A stretch of DNA of 64,000 nt from Lumbricus rubellus (GCA_945859605.1 OX243814.1:36350024-36414023), one strand, 5' to 3'. Positions 1 through 12,180 are shown, counted from the first letter of the stretch. The notes: generated by a model from the letters alone, not told the origin. Made by a program: numbers and translations.

Positions 1-1
1 A

Positions 2-2131
2 TTTCAAGCCGGAAAAGACAATTTGGAAAAAGCAGAAAGAGAAAGAGAAGAGCAGATGCAGTTAGAACAAAAGAAACTTGCTATCAAGGAGGCTCAACTT
101 AAAGAAATGGCCATTGAAAAAGAAGAACGCAGAAAGCAGTTAGAACTATTACAACAGAAGATAGAACAGGAAGAACTGCGGAGAATCGAAGATCAAGATC
201 GACTGAAGAAGAGAGACGAAGATGATCGTAAGAGCCGAGAAGTGTCAGAACAGATTAGACTCAAAGAAAGTGAGACAATGGTGTCCAAGATTAAGAAGAT
301 AGGTGACGCAATGAAGCATGTGTTACCGAAGATGCCGTATGATATGATGGAAGTGCCATTATATTTTGAAACAGTTGAAAATGCATTCAATAGCTTCGCT
401 GTGGAAAAGCAATATTGGGTGAAATTGTTGTTGCCATTGATGACCCCGAGAGCACGAACGGTATTGAATCGATTATCATTTGAGAATTTAGATAAATACG
501 ATGCAGTGAAAGAGCATTTGTTGAAGGAATTCAAGTTAACAGCTCGTGAGTACAGGTCAAGGTTTGCAGATGCCAAGAAGACAGCCGAAGAAACGTATAC
601 GATGTTCACGGCTAGGCTGAAGAACCTGTTGAATTATTATGTCCGAAGTAGACGAGTGGACAAAGACTACGAGAAGCTGTTTGATTTGTTAGTGGCGGAT
701 AAGCTGAAAGAATGTTTACCACCAGGTCCACTACAGTTTGTCTTAGCAAAAGAGGGCACAGAATGCTTGGAAGCTAGTAATGTTGCAGATCTCGCAGATA
801 TACATGTAAACAATCGGATTGGTGTGATGTTCCAAGACAAACCGAAATTTGAAGCATGGGACAATAGTCCAAAGCAACCCAAGTGGAACAAGGATAGCAA
901 AGACACCGGAAGCCAAGCCAAGAGTAATGATGCAAAGAAAGATGATTATTCTGGAAAGCAGTGGTCGCAAGATAAACAACAGTCAACGTGGGACAGACAA
1001 GCCTACAATCGAACTCCGCCGCTGGGACGCCCAACAGAAAGTAATGCATCTTACACGCCGTACAACAAGTGGGAGAACAAGGAGCAAAGAAGTTTTATCA
1101 AGAAGCGTTGCCACAATTGCAATTCTGATAAACACCTAATAAAACATTGCCAAGCACCAGGAGCGGCAAATCTGAGGAAGAACTTTAGCAGAAGTGCAGA
1201 AAATCTTCGAGTAAACCAGATACAAGTGATAAATGCACCTCCTGGTTGGGAAGAACAATGCAACCAAGAAACAGAAGTAAAGTCAGTGATGAAGTGTACG
1301 CCGCAGTTCACCATACTGAAAGAAGCGATAAAGACTACTTCCATTGCAGAAAGTTGTCGAGAAACAAAAAGTAAAGAGGAGTGTCAACGCATAAAGAAAA
1401 TATCGTTGCAGCATGTAAATGTGGAGATACGTGGGACTGATGGGCAGCCTGTGCAAGTCGAGGCGTTGATTGACTCGGGGACCGAGATACCAGTAATCAA
1501 CGAGGAACTACTGAAAGGAACGACAGTAGAAGAAATCGGCAGAGTTCATTTGCAATGTGTAGCTGGAGAGCCGATTCCAGCTAAGTTGGTGAAAATCGAA
1601 GTGCGGATGAGCGGTCGTAACGAAGGAGCAGCTACAGAGGACAGGACAATAAATATCGCGCCATATTTAACTTTAGTGTGTGCCAGCATTTCAGCAGAAC
1701 TGTGTAAAGAAAATCCAGAAAAGTTCCTGCTACATCCAGAGATAATTGCAGAACTGAAAGAGGTTCCACCAATCAGTATATTGCAAGGAGAGCTACAAGC
1801 GAATGTGACTACAAGAGCACAAAGTCGGAGAGCAGAAGTCGAAGACGGAGAAGATGAAACGATAAACGAAAGTTCGCAAGAAGATGACACGGAAAGCGAA
1901 GATGAACTCAGCATCCAAGATGACGAAAGAACAACATCTGAGAACAATGAAACTGAAGAAGAGATGGCTGCATGTGAACGAAATGATAGTGAAGATTCCG
2001 GAAGCGACGCTGAACTGGAGACAAGTATGAGGGACTTGTTCACAGAGAATTCGAACGATGAAAGACAGCTGGAAGATGCGAAGAAATTCGAGGAGCAGCA
2101 GAGAAATGACGAGTCACTGAAATCGTGGTGA
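2..2131 (+). pseudogene. gag-pro: Gag-protease part of Gmr1-like polyprotein, copy 1 (5' partial, ends at an internal TGA)
   Basis: The frame is open from base 2 and continues the Gag frame of copy 2, so the real start lies outside the window. In order it contains a long Glu/Lys/Arg-rich coiled coil, a SCAN-like Gag core (from about 345 to 800), a CCHC zinc knuckle of form Cx2Cx4Hx4C (near 1110-1150), and a retropepsin motif with catalytic DSG (ALIDSGTEIPVI, near 1465-1500), followed by an acidic linker. The frame stops at TGA 2129-2131, where copy 2 has TGG. The same frame reopens at once and carries integrase, RT and RNase H, so this is one gag-pol frame cut by a single nonsense codon. Readthrough cannot be excluded, but the second copy argues for mutation. 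Confidence 0.85.
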
Positions 2132-4402
2132 AGGATCGCTGAAGACCAAGGATCAGAGTTTATCGTGGTGAATGGATTGCTGTATAAGAAGCATCAAATG
2201 CTGGATCAGCTTGTGTATCAGTTGGTGTTACCGAAAGAGAGAAGAATTCAAGTAATGGAATTAGCTCACGAGTCAGTATTTGGCGGACACTTGGGAGAAG
2301 AGAAGACACGAGAGAGAATCAAGTTGTCCTTTGTCTGGCCAAAGATGCGTCGAGACGTGGTGAAATTTTGTAAGTCCTGTGAGAAGTGTCAGCTGAAGGC
2401 ACGAAGTTTGGTGATGGATCGAGTGCCGATTACACCAATTCCAAGGGAAGATGTTCCATTCCGACGGATGACTATGGACGTGGTAGGCCCAATAGAACCG
2501 AAGTCAGCAGCTGGGCATAAGTATTGCTTGTGCATAGTGGATTCATGTACAAGATGGCCGACAATCTTCTTGCTGAAGTCATTGACTGCTAAGGCTGTGT
2601 GCGAAGCTTTGATGAAGCTTTTCATTGACGTGGGGGTGCCGTCTGTGATCACCAGCGACAGAGGCACGAATTTTACAGCCAGTCAATACAACAAGAGGGC
2701 CAAGGATAAAGAATTCGAACCAGGAGAAAACGTCATCGTCCTGTATCCAACGTCAACCAATAAATTGATCTCACGATGGCATGGTCCATGTACAGTGCTA
2801 CAAAGAAGATCCAAGTATTCGTATCTGGTGGACATGAATGAAAACGGCCGACGAATCGTCCATGCCAACAAAATGAGGAAGTTCATCGCAAGAACATTAT
2901 CGTGTGGTCTCATCGTGGAAGAGGACGACGAATTCGGATCAGTGGTAGAGCTACCATTGAAAGAAGACCATGCAGAGACGACACAGAAATCGCTGCAATT
3001 GGACTATGAACAGATCGGACATCTTACGAGCGAGCAACAGAAACAGCTACTGGATGTACTGAACCGATATGCAGACAGATTTTCGGACAAACCTGGATTA
3101 TGTACATTGGTAGAACACGAAGTGGTGCTGAGACCAGACTTTCGAGAGAAGGAGTTCACGGCTTATCGAATACCGTTGATATACCGCGCAGAAGTGGACA
3201 AACAAATACAAGAGATGCTGAAAGCAAACATCATTCAGCCGTCGTCGAGCAGAATGGCAAGTCCGCTGGTCATCGTCAAGAAGAAGGACGGATCCTTGAG
3301 ACTCGCGTGCGACTACAGGTACGTGAATTCATATACTGAAAATTGTCGATACCCCATGCCGATCGTCAACGATGTGCTGAGCAAAGTCGGGAAATCCAAG
3401 TTTATTTCCGTCTTGGACTGTCGCAGTGCTTACTGGACTTGTCCGGTGAAGAAATCCGACCAATGGAAAACCGCATTCGTTACCCATAATGGACTGTACG
3501 AATTTACACGTGTCCCTTTTGGAATGATTAACTCTGGACGGACTTTTGTAAAAGCCATAAACATGATTTTGCAACCGATTGATGCATTTACTGAACCCTA
3601 TGTTGATGACATTGCAGTCCATTCTGATGATTGGAACATTCATTTGAAACATTTAGAATTGTTTTTGAAACAAATAAGACTGCATAATGTAACTTTGAAC
3701 TTGAAGAAATGTGTGTTTGGTAAGAGTGAGGTGAAATTCATCGGTCACCTCATTGGTTCAGGGAAGAAGATGATGAATCCAGATAGGATTGACAGTTTGA
3801 TTAATTTAAAAAACCCTGAAACGAAGAAGCAAGTGAAGCAAATGTTAGGATTCTTTGGTTTCTACAGACAATTTATTTGTAATTTTGCTGAGATTGCTAG
3901 ACCATTGACAGATTTAACTAGCAAGCAGACACCTGAGAACATTATTTGGACTGAGGACCACCAGAAATCTTTTGATTCTCTTAAAGAAATTGTTTTATCG
4001 AATGTTATTCTGTACATGTTCGAGGTTGGCAAACCATTTAATTTGTACTGTGATAGCAGTGATTTTGCTGTGGGGGCTGTGCTGTCACAAGTGGACGATG
4101 AGGGGATAGAACGTCCCGTTTCATTTATCAGCCAGAAGCTGACAGATACCCAGAGGAGATGGGCGACGATTGAGAAGGAAGCCTATGCAATCATATGGGC
4201 TTTAAACAAATTGAAAGAAATCATTATTGGTTCCAAGATTAATGTGTTCACTGATCATAATCCTTTAGTTTATTTGACTGAGTCAATGTCGAAGTCTGCT
4301 AAGTTAGTCAGATGGTCTTTATCATTGCAAAATTTTGACATTCTGTTGAACTATAAGAAAGGAAAGTTGAATGTAGTAGCAGACTGCTTATCGAGATTGT
4401 AG
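2132..4402 (+). pseudogene. pol: Integrase(deleted)-RT-RNase H part of Gmr1-like polyprotein, copy 1
   Basis: Same frame as the upstream Gag-protease part. It has an HHCC zinc-binding region of integrase (about 2290-2395), the first catalytic Asp (MTMDVVGP, about 2467) and the second (TSDRGTNFTA, about 2650-2682). A jump then removes 137 residues including the catalytic Glu motif (LVERWN in copy 2). After the integrase C-terminal barrel follow a full reverse transcriptase with YVDD at about 3598-3609 and an RNase H with LYCDSSDFAVGAVL (about 4043). The frame ends at TAG 4402. RT and RNase H look intact; integrase should be inactive. There is no envelope gene. Confidence 0.87.
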
Positions 4403-4499
4403 TATAAGGTATTTTGTGATTGCATTTAGTATAAGAATTGTTTGTATTTAGTTTAAGCATTATACGTTCGCTAATTTTTAAGATTAATTGGCTCTCTTC

Positions 4500-4519
4500 A
4501 AAAGAAAGGAAGGAGGTAA
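4500..4519 (+). other. Polypurine tract of LTR element copy 1
   Basis: A run of A and G with a single short break lies directly before the 3' LTR start TGTCAGC. This is where plus-strand priming occurs in LTR elements. The same tract precedes the 3' LTR of copy 2. Confidence 0.8.
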
Positions 4520-5039
4520 TGTCAGCTAATTTAATCAGTGCACGCCGATTGTCGTACAGCGACGTAAGTAGGCCAGGTGCAAATTGCCGCGCGGCGTCTG
4601 CACAGGTGATTGTCTGGACAGCACGTGACGTCTAGACGAGCGTACGTTAATTGTACAAGAAGGGAGTGGAAGTGAAGAAGGAGAGTTGCGTGTTGAGAGC
4701 CGTTGAGATAGGCTGTAAGAGTTGTTGTTGAGTTGCGATAGAGTAGACTGATGAAGATAGTAGTCGTGTAGTTGTTATGATAACGCAAGTGTAGTCATTG
4801 TTGTGTTGTTGCTGATCGTTTTACTTTATATCGGATTTTGGAGTATAATAAGAAGAGTTAAACACGTCGTCGTTGTTGGTTAACAAAACAGTGAAAGACT
4901 GTAGATTCTTTAACCTAGCCATTTAGCTAATGAAACAGTTATCTAGGGATAGGCCTACGCTACCACGAACTTATACGAAGAAGCTTCCGAAGAGACTGAA
5001 GGTCACACGTAGAGAAGAAGAGGGAAAAGACTTGTGACA
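4520..5039 (+). repeat. 3' LTR of Gmr1-like element, copy 1 (520 bp)
   Basis: It starts TGTCAG and ends TTGTGACA, giving terminal inverted TGTCA/TGACA. Its 520-bp length equals that of both LTRs of copy 2, and by eye it is identical to the 3' LTR of copy 2. The base after it starts ATTTC, the expected right target duplication; the left one lies outside the window. Confidence 0.95.
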
Positions 5040-5933
5040 ATTTCTGTAAGAAAACTATAATTCTAAGACTTTGAAGTAAATAATACTTATGCTCAAAATT
5101 ACAACAATTATTTGTAAAATACTAAACTTCAACGACGTTGCGCAAGTCCTAAATATTTTTCAATTCTGATAATTTTTGGGCTACATAGGTTTTAGACCAA
5201 GTGGCACGGAAGGCCGGGTTGGAGAAATATGAGATATTAAGTTGAAAATTTTCTATTAGAGATGCAACCACCCTAGTGATCATTCCCGTAAAGTGTTCTC
5301 GCATGCACACGCCATCACCTTCCTCAGGCTCCTCTATCAATCACTCCTCGGGCTTTTCACTCGAAGCTTAAGACACTCCTTTTCAAGAACTCTTACCCCG
5401 TCTCATCTAATCCTCCACCCTCCAATTCCCGAACCAGACGACACCCGCCTTAATTGCTGTTCCGCTCCTCTGATTCTATGGTAACTTGACCCGGACCACC
5501 ACGGACTACTCTCTCGGACAACCCTTCTGACTCAACGCAGCGCTCGTGAATAACCTGGTGCCCCGCGCTTGGCTTTCGAGTGGCGCTTGAGAAATTTTGA
5601 GTTTACGATAACGATTACGATTATGTTGCTATATTGCCACCAATTAATCAACGTGGAGTTGGCATAATAAAGACAGTGATCGAGCAGGCCAACTGGGGAG
5701 GGGGGCACATGCGCTACAGGAAGACATATTCTCCCCCAACAAACAAGCATTAATGTGGAAGTAGGTGGCTCTATAGTCATTTTCTTGCTTGCACATCGTT
5801 TACAATTTTCAAAAAGGAAGTATATACATGTACATGTATAATATGTATGCATTTATGTGTGATCGATCGTCTATACTAATTCGGGCGCATGGTAGAAATT
5901 AACACGGCAAGAACAATAACGGTCTAGTCCGGC
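5040..5933. other. Intergenic, with an interspersed repeat near 5300-5600
   Basis: No coding region was supported. The segment around 5505-5590 (CGCAGCGCTCGTGAAT, then GCGCTTGGCTTTCGAGT) recurs inverted at about 32263-32335, which makes it an interspersed repeat of unknown class. The C-rich stretch 5290-5480 shows no recognisable protein in any frame. Confidence 0.5.
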
Positions 5934-6189
5934 CAGTGACGTAGACAAAGGATGGGTTTATGGGGGTTAACCCCCATTGGTTTAGGAAAGTTTGTAAAAA
6001 GGTTATTTTATCCACTTAAATAAGAAAAACAAAACAATATTATTGTTTGTAGTAACAACTTTTTTCTTACTGTATTCCCTTTGTTACTTTATTCCTTTTT
6101 AATTCACTGTAATACTTTTTGGTTGGTGTAAGTAAGGGCATCCGTCCAGGCCTTTGCCCTTCCATCATAAATTTTTGGGCACACCACTG
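5934..6189. mobile_element. hAT-type MITE, 256 bp
   Basis: It begins CAGTGACGTAG and ends GGGCACACCACTG, so the outer CAGTG is inverted at the two ends, a common hAT terminus. It is flanked by 8-bp near-identical duplications, AGTCCGGC (5926-5933) and AGTCCGAC (6190-6197). It has no coding capacity. The single mismatch in the duplication suggests an old insertion. Confidence 0.7.
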
Positions 6190-6197
6190 AGTCCGAC

Positions 6198-7109
6198 CCT
6201 GACCTGGTCTTGGTTCGGCCAAGGTCCGGGCTTACTGGTCTGGTGAGAGACAATAATTATTCTAGTGAATGTGCACCCGAGAATTTCTTCAAGGGGACCA
6301 GGCAGTCAATCAGACGATCATGAGAGAGATTCAAACTATTTCCCCGCTGTGGTCTTGTAAAAGCATTTGATCGAATATTAAATTCGGTGTGATTAAGTTA
6401 AGTAATAAAGAGGTAAAGAGTAACGTCATGTGCTATGCAGTTATTTATTCATTAAGCGAACATCATGAAGTTCTGACGACGTCTCATAAATTTAGTTAAT
6501 TAGTTATATTTTGTAAATTTCAGTTTTGTCTAATTTATCTTGATCAGAAAGTCAGAAATGTTGCAATTTCGATTTCCTCTCTGTCGATCATCGGATGCTC
6601 CTGCTGCAAATCGTAACAAAAATATTTGTTTTACACGGATATATTATAATATACAAATTTATTTATATAATTTCATATAATTATTGGTCAATAATTAGTT
6701 GATTGATATGCAAGCAATGCATCTGCATATTTGGAGAAAGATACAATTATAGTGCACGTATATACACATTAGCATACATTTACACAGCAAAACGTCTATA
6801 TGGGAAAAATGCATAATGAATTCACACACGCACACGCCCACATAGACACACGACCATACATAGCACGTAAACAATACAACCTTAGATTTAGACGACAAAT
6901 TTTATCGCAATGCATGCCCGGCGCCCGCCGCATAGTGGAATTATAAAGGTTAAAATCATTTCCATCCTGTGGCCCTTTAGTTTAGCCTGAAGCTGACCTA
7001 CGATTCCCGAGTTGGTATTTAGGCCTACAAGCAAAGATATTTCGTTTTTAAAAGCTCTATCATCCTGTGCTTCTGGACACTTACATACATGTAGGCCTAT
7101 GTTAATATT
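6198..7109. other. Intergenic, nothing recognised
   Basis: AT-rich DNA with short spurious ORFs, including a (CA)-rich stretch near 6820-6860. No gene, RNA or transposon termini were recognised. Confidence 0.5.
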
Positions 7110-7356
7110 ATGCATGATTGTATGCATGCATGAACACTTGTTACACCGCCTCTTCAAGATTGCTACTCAGAGGCGCTCCCGACTACAGAGCGGACACTGA
7201 ATCGGAATTTCAGGCCGAAACGTATGAGCAATTGCGAGTGAAGGACTTGCTCAGTAAATGGACCTGGGTCCTGTACGCGGCGGCTTGAGGTGGATTCGAA
7301 CTTACAACCTTCCGGCACAAGACTCCCAACATTACCCTACGCCACTGCGCCCCGTC
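7110..7356 (-). mobile_element. tRNA-derived SINE
   Basis: Read on the minus strand it begins with a tRNA-like head containing an A-box-like GTGGCGTAGGGTAATG and a B-box-like GTTCGAATCCACC. The body follows (CAAGCCGCCGCGTA, then GCAATTGCTCATACG, then CTGTAGTCGGGAGCGCC). The same head and body recur at 39763-40430, where they are interrupted by another insertion. Confidence 0.75.
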
Positions 7357-7851
7357 AAGTTACTAGTATGTTAGACCAATGCGGCACGCTGCAAACAGAG
7401 TTAGACCTTTGAAAATAAACTTACAACTGACCTAGCAGGTCTTGCTGACCGTACAATGAGGTCAAACTCAGGACTATCCCCAAGTTCTTCCAGGAGGAAG
7501 CTTAGGAAGCGGACGCTTGTCAACTTCCACCATGTTACTGTCAGCTCGCTTGTACGCAGGTGCATCTTCCGATCTCTTTTGATCGTTTGGGCCATGATTA
7601 TATCCGCCACAGGTTGCACCTATAATAATTATGTCAAAAGTCTAGCTCAACCTTAAGACTTACTTTTGGTTGTCTACAATTCGAAAGCAAAGTTAACACC
7701 TTCTTCAGGTACCGGTACATGTTTATAATATAAAAAGTGACCGCATGGGAAATGAGTGCAGCCGGAAGTCGCTCAACCAATTGAGCCTTAAAAAATAATG
7801 TGCAACGAGCAGTGTATAATTATATATGTTTTGTAATATTGTCCGTTCAGT
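7357..7851. other. Intergenic, nothing recognised
   Basis: Two overlapping ORFs of 66-72 codons on opposite strands have no recognisable domain and look like chance. The last 8 bases (7844-7851, CGTTCAGT) are the left target duplication of the next element. Confidence 0.5.
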
Positions 7852-8318
7852 CAGGGGCGGATCCAGGGGGTCAAATCCGGCCATGGCCCCGTTTAGACAT
7901 TTCTTTACTTCTCACCAGCTATTCTGGTGTGGAAAGTGGACGTGGGCCCTCCCCATCAGTTTCGTAGGTCCCTCCCCCACGAGGTTCGTATAGGGTTTCA
8001 ACAATTATACAGTGGGAAAGGTGACAGAGAAGACAGATCGCAAAAGGAAAAAAGTACTGTATGACTAAAAAAGGTCATCGCCTATTTTGGCTGGGAAATG
8101 GTAGGGCCTATGTTTTTTAAAGGAAACGGCATCTTTTTGCCAAAAATTTCGACCAAACGACTAAAAAAGGTCAACGACGTCGACTATTTTGACTAATAAA
8201 ATGATATCTTTTTATGAAAATTGCACAAATGACTAAAAAGAGGTGATGAAATTTTCGGTGACCAAAGACGAAATTTATTTTCCAGTCCCAGGACCGAAAA
8301 TTTCTGTATCCGCCTCTG
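7852..8318. mobile_element. hAT-type MITE with perfect 8-bp target duplication, 467 bp
   Basis: The terminal inverted repeats are CAGGGGCGGATCCAG at the left and the reverse of CAGAGGCGGATACAG at the right. Perfect 8-bp duplications CGTTCAGT flank it at 7844-7851 and 8319-8326. The interior is non-coding and contains repeats of GACTAAAAAAGGTCA. An 8-bp duplication with a CAGRGGCGGAT terminus points to the hAT superfamily. Confidence 0.88.
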
Positions 8319-8326
8319 CGTTCAGT

Positions 8327-10428
8327 TGTGATGAAACTACGTTGACGGGCACAGCGTTTGGTGGAATTGATAGCGTTGAGTAAAATTTATTTAGACCGTG
8401 GATTGGGCCTATCATATACATGTAGGCCCTATATAATTAATAAAAACTGCTAGCCGATAGGTTTCCATGCAAAATGAATGGGAATAGGACAATCAAAACA
8501 ATTTGAATGAAAATGGTTAACGCTATAAAAGTCTACGATTGGTGTGGTAGTGTTTTGAAATTGGAACAAGGACCATTACTGAGGATCTACATGTACAACA
8601 TTGTACATAGCCCACAATATTCTTATGTGAATCTAATTCCGTTGCGATGTCTATAACAACGTGGTAACCTACGTCTTCGGCAAACTAGGCTATTTACAGC
8701 TGCTTTATATAGCCCACATTTAGCAATTGTAGCATTGTAGCTTTATGATGAAGACCTATAATCATAAATCCTTGAGTTCACCATCGCCACCGGCATCATC
8801 GTTATCAAAATATATTAATTGTTAACTGTTCTGAGTCTTTAGCAAATAGATTATATGCACGTAGTACAAGGAAACTGTCTTACTCTGGAAGACCAGGACC
8901 ATGAAGAGGCAGAGGAAAATGACTTTCTTCATCTGAAATTAAACAGTTCATCGCAGTGATATTCAAGTTTAGTGTGGCTCCAAGTCACATCGAAACGTTG
9001 AAGCAATTATAGAAGCCAAGTATTTTACAAGAAAACTCTCAATGGATAAAGACAATTTCACATGAGTAAATAACAGAAGAGAAGCAGTAGCCTATATTGG
9101 ATAGATGGACCCGATTGGACCAGGGTCTATGACAACAGAGGCCGTTACCCTGGACAGAAATTTGCTTGGCATATTACAGCACATAATAAGCCTATATTAG
9201 AATAGAGTTCGGTATAAATATAATAGAAATAGGCTAAGTCACGTGTTTATCGACTGACTGACTGACTGACTTACCGACTTGTGAAATTATTGTATTGTAT
9301 CCATAAATTTAAAAATCACTTCTCACACTGCGCACCAATCAGACGGCGACATGTAGCCTAATCGACTTTTCAGGTAACCAGGTTTGATCTAAATTATTTT
9401 ATGACATAATAAAATATCATACCATCAGTTTACATTTTTCTTGCTATACCCTACTGCTGATGTCATCGTCAAGAATTGAAAATCTAAAATTGCGAAATTT
9501 GGTCAGTATATATAGCCTACGTGCATATGATTTGCCTTCAAGCCTGTAAAATTGTAGTTTAAAATTCATACATTTGTCGAAGATATTGGCAAAAACCTTA
9601 AGGGTACTTTTATGACCCACTCTGTAGGGATAAACTGCTCGATCAGCTTAGAACTTGGTTTTTCAGTAAATTACCATTTTCACCGAACCTTGCTGTCTCC
9701 GTTATCATCGGTGGAAACACTATTTTCGTCGACCCACGATGTCTTACCTTTGTCTTTCTTTAAACTTCTTCGGCTGTGAAGCAGGAGTCTGTTGAAGATG
9801 CAGCGCGAAGCAGAAGAACACGCTAAGCCATCTCTCCTCGCCGATATTTATACGGTAAAACCAATCGATTCATTACCGACATAGCGTCTCACAAAACGCT
9901 TCAATCAGCCATATTTGAGCAGTTAACTGTCAGACTTGTTTGCCAATGAATACATTTAATATCTTTGATGAATTGTACGAATTGTCGAGATGGCGTAGGC
10001 CTATCCACAATATCTCTTTATTAAACCTCTTCTTGCTTCATCTTTTACCTAAACCCGTTCTTTATTACTTTACATTTTATAGCCTCATCACCAATAATAT
10101 TATTAATATCCTTTTATGAAATTGCTTGCAATCACCTATGTTCTGCTCTGCTATAATAGGTATGCTATATATTTATTCCATGACTTTTTTCTTGGCAGAA
10201 GATAAGGGGTGGTTTGCCATTGCCTTCCCCCCGTTTGCCATCCGTGCCCGTTCGTTCACCCTTCCATACGGAAAGGTTACTAACAGGTCGCACCACGAGA
10301 AGGTGGGCACGGTGGACTTTGATTCGCCAGCCCAGGTCGGTTCCGAGTCTACGCTCCAATTGGAGTCGTCGGTCGGGTCTCCTCCCCGCTTTACTCAATT
10401 GAATGAGTGACTGACAAACCTTTGCGAC
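8327..10428. other. Intergenic, nothing recognised beyond a short (GACT)n run
   Basis: About 2.1 kb of AT-rich sequence with scattered TAGGCCTA motifs and a short CTGA/GACT tetranucleotide run near 9250-9275. The stretch 10185-10400 is more GC-rich and has overlapping ORFs in several frames, but no domain was recognised; it may be part of the LINE or SINE insertion that follows. Confidence 0.45.
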
Positions 10429-10893
10429 CCATTATTTAAAAGACTGGTAAGAGCACTGATCTTCCCAGTGGTCCTATATGGATGCGAGACATGGACAAAG
10501 ACACGGGATATGGAAAAGAAAATCAACGCGTGTGAGATGTGGATTTGGAGAAAGATGCTAAGGATTTCATGGACGGAGAAGAGAACTAACGAATGGGTGC
10601 GCGAGGAGCTTGGAATAGAGAGGGAGGAGACACTGCAGCAAACAGCAACTTGGAGAAAATTGAGCTACTTTGGCCATGTGATGAGATCTAACGGTCTGGA
10701 AAAGGAGCTAATGACGGCATGCGGTGAGGGAAGGAGAAGATGCGGAAGACCTAGGAAGAAATGGTTGGATGAGGTACAGGAAAAGTCTGGCATGAGACTG
10801 GAGGAGCTACGAGAGGTGACTAGAGAGAGGAGACGTTGGAGAGAATACATCAAGGCTTTCGCCAGAGCTCCAGAAGCTGACGGCACCAGGTGA
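10429..10893 (+). pseudogene. LINE (non-LTR retrotransposon) reverse transcriptase C-terminal end, 5' truncated
   Basis: One frame from about 10429 to 10893 encodes the tail typical of RTE/CR1-type LINE polyproteins: LYGCETWTKTRDMEKKINAC, then RKMLRISWTEKRTNEWV, then KLSYFGHVMRSNGL, then GRRRCGRPRKKWLDEV. The RT active site and endonuclease are missing, as expected for a 5'-truncated copy. The frame is intact to its stop, so the insertion is fairly young. Similar but different LINE tails occur at 27085-27265 and 38570-38840. Confidence 0.8.
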
Positions 10894-10911
10894 CCAGGTG
10901 ATATATTTATT

Positions 10912-11022
10912 CAGCTACAGTTATATATGTATATATTATATACGTGTATATATCATATATGTATATATTATATACGTGTATATATCATATATGTATATAA
11001 TATTTAGCTGTAACTGTAGCTA
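10912..11022. repeat. AT-rich palindromic minisatellite
   Basis: Units of the type ATATATGTATATATTATATA followed by CGTGTATATATC recur about three times. The array is bracketed by AGCTACAGTTA on the left and its inverse TAACTGTAGCT on the right, so the whole block can fold into a cruciform. Confidence 0.75.
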
Positions 11023-11099
11023 CCATCCGTCACCTTTCTTTACATTTACACAACTCTAATGATATTATTGACAATGACCAGTTCAATTGTGTCTTAAAT

Positions 11100-11420
11100 G
11101 TGTGTGACACATCACTGAATACCTTACACCTTGCCTTACAGTTACACCTCACACTGCGCTTCCTAGTATTACATCACTCTTCCTTTCTTACATTACCCTT
11201 TCGTACTTTAATTTACCCTTCCTTTCTTTACATTACCCTTCCTAACTTTACATCATTCTTCCTTTCATTACATTACCCTTCATTACTTTACATCACCCTT
11301 CCTTACTTTGCATTACCTTTTCTTACTATACATCACCCTAGCTTACTTTACATTACCTCTTCTTGCTTTACATTACCCATCCTTACTTTGCATCATCCTA
11401 TCAGACATAATCTTAACGTA
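11100..11420. repeat. Degenerate minisatellite of CATTACCCTTCCTTACTTTA-like units
   Basis: Units of roughly 20 bases (TTACATCACCCTTCC and variants) repeat with drift through the stretch. The 117-codon open frame across it is low-complexity translation of the repeat and is not a gene. Confidence 0.75.
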
Positions 11421-11982
11421 CGCCGTAAGGCTACTTTTGCTGCGGTTCAATAATTATAATTATATAATTACGGCCCATTAATATATCGGCTGCCGACGGC
11501 TGGTGAAAAGCCGATATAATTTCTGTGTCACATTAAAGACGTTGCTGAATGCATTTTGTCAGCAAAATTAAATTTGATTTCCTATTTCAAATATATTTCG
11601 GAAAGCATTTAAAATGTATTTTGAAAGTTATTGCGATAGTTACTGTAATATATGTCGAGTGCTGGTTGCAATTAGGCCTACTTTCAATTCTCCCCCCTAC
11701 CCGGCACGTGCCTGACTAGAACCTAATGTCACAAATAACTACAATAATATGATCCAGGTGACTGAGCACAAAATTGTAATAAACATTATTAAATCGATTA
11801 CTAATCCGCCATCTTTCTGGTTCGAAAAGTTCCGTCTGGTCGTCATATTTTGCTGGTCGACCTGACCCAGGTCAGAAAGGTCAGACGTGCATGTACCAAT
11901 TGGATCACGGGCGTGCAGTAATAGCATGCGTGCGTGCATACAAACATACATTTTAGGTACATACAATGTACATGGATGGAAC
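11421..11982. other. Intergenic, nothing recognised
   Basis: AT-rich sequence without a supported gene, RNA or transposon terminus. Confidence 0.45.
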
Positions 11983-12180
11983 GCGGTGGCGTGGCGGTAC
12001 GATCGTGTGCCGTGTGACCAATCATGGGTCGGAGGTTTGATCGTATACCTAGAACCACTGCATAATAACGATAATGGACATTGGACAAGTTACTTACCCA
12101 GAATTGTTTGTGAGGAAGGCAATGGAAAACCACTTCTCTTATCTCATCCCTTTGAAGCCACCTGGGAATAAGATCGGGCA
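11983..12180 (+). mobile_element. SINE-like element with tRNA-related head
   Basis: The head GGTGGCGTGGCGGTACGATC followed by GGTCGGAGGTTTGATCGTAT resembles A- and B-box spacing of a tRNA. The body ends with GAGGAAGGCAATGGAAAACC and CTCTTATCTCATCCC, a tail shared by LINE/SINE pairs in many animals. Boundaries are approximate. Confidence 0.5.

Larger units (their letters stand above)
1..5039 (+). mobile_element. Gmr1-like Ty3/Gypsy LTR retrotransposon, copy 1 (5' end outside window)
   Basis: The segment aligns base for base with the complete copy at 19429-25792, position 1 here matching about 21023 there, so about 1.6 kb (5' LTR, leader and start of gag) lies to the left of the window. Domain order is Gag, zinc knuckle, aspartic protease, integrase, then reverse transcriptase and RNase H. 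Integrase before RT within a Gypsy-type element is the hallmark of the Gmr1 group. Lesions against copy 2 are a TGG to TGA change at 2129-2131 and an in-frame 411-bp loss in integrase at about 2681. RT and RNase H are uninterrupted. The 3' LTR is complete. The left target-site duplication cannot be checked. Confidence 0.93.

Noticed and set aside
193..2043. Minus-strand frames of 78-165 codons inside gag
   Set aside because: They mirror the Glu/Lys-rich Gag codons, recur identically in copy 2 and show no domain; shadow frames.
4531..4788. 85-codon minus-strand frame found three times in the window
   Set aside because: It is repeated only because it lies inside the identical LTRs; no sign of a gene.
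7140..7340. Possible functional tRNA gene
   Set aside because: The B-box-like GTTCGAATCC is followed by a SINE body and no cloverleaf could be closed; a second copy has the same body.
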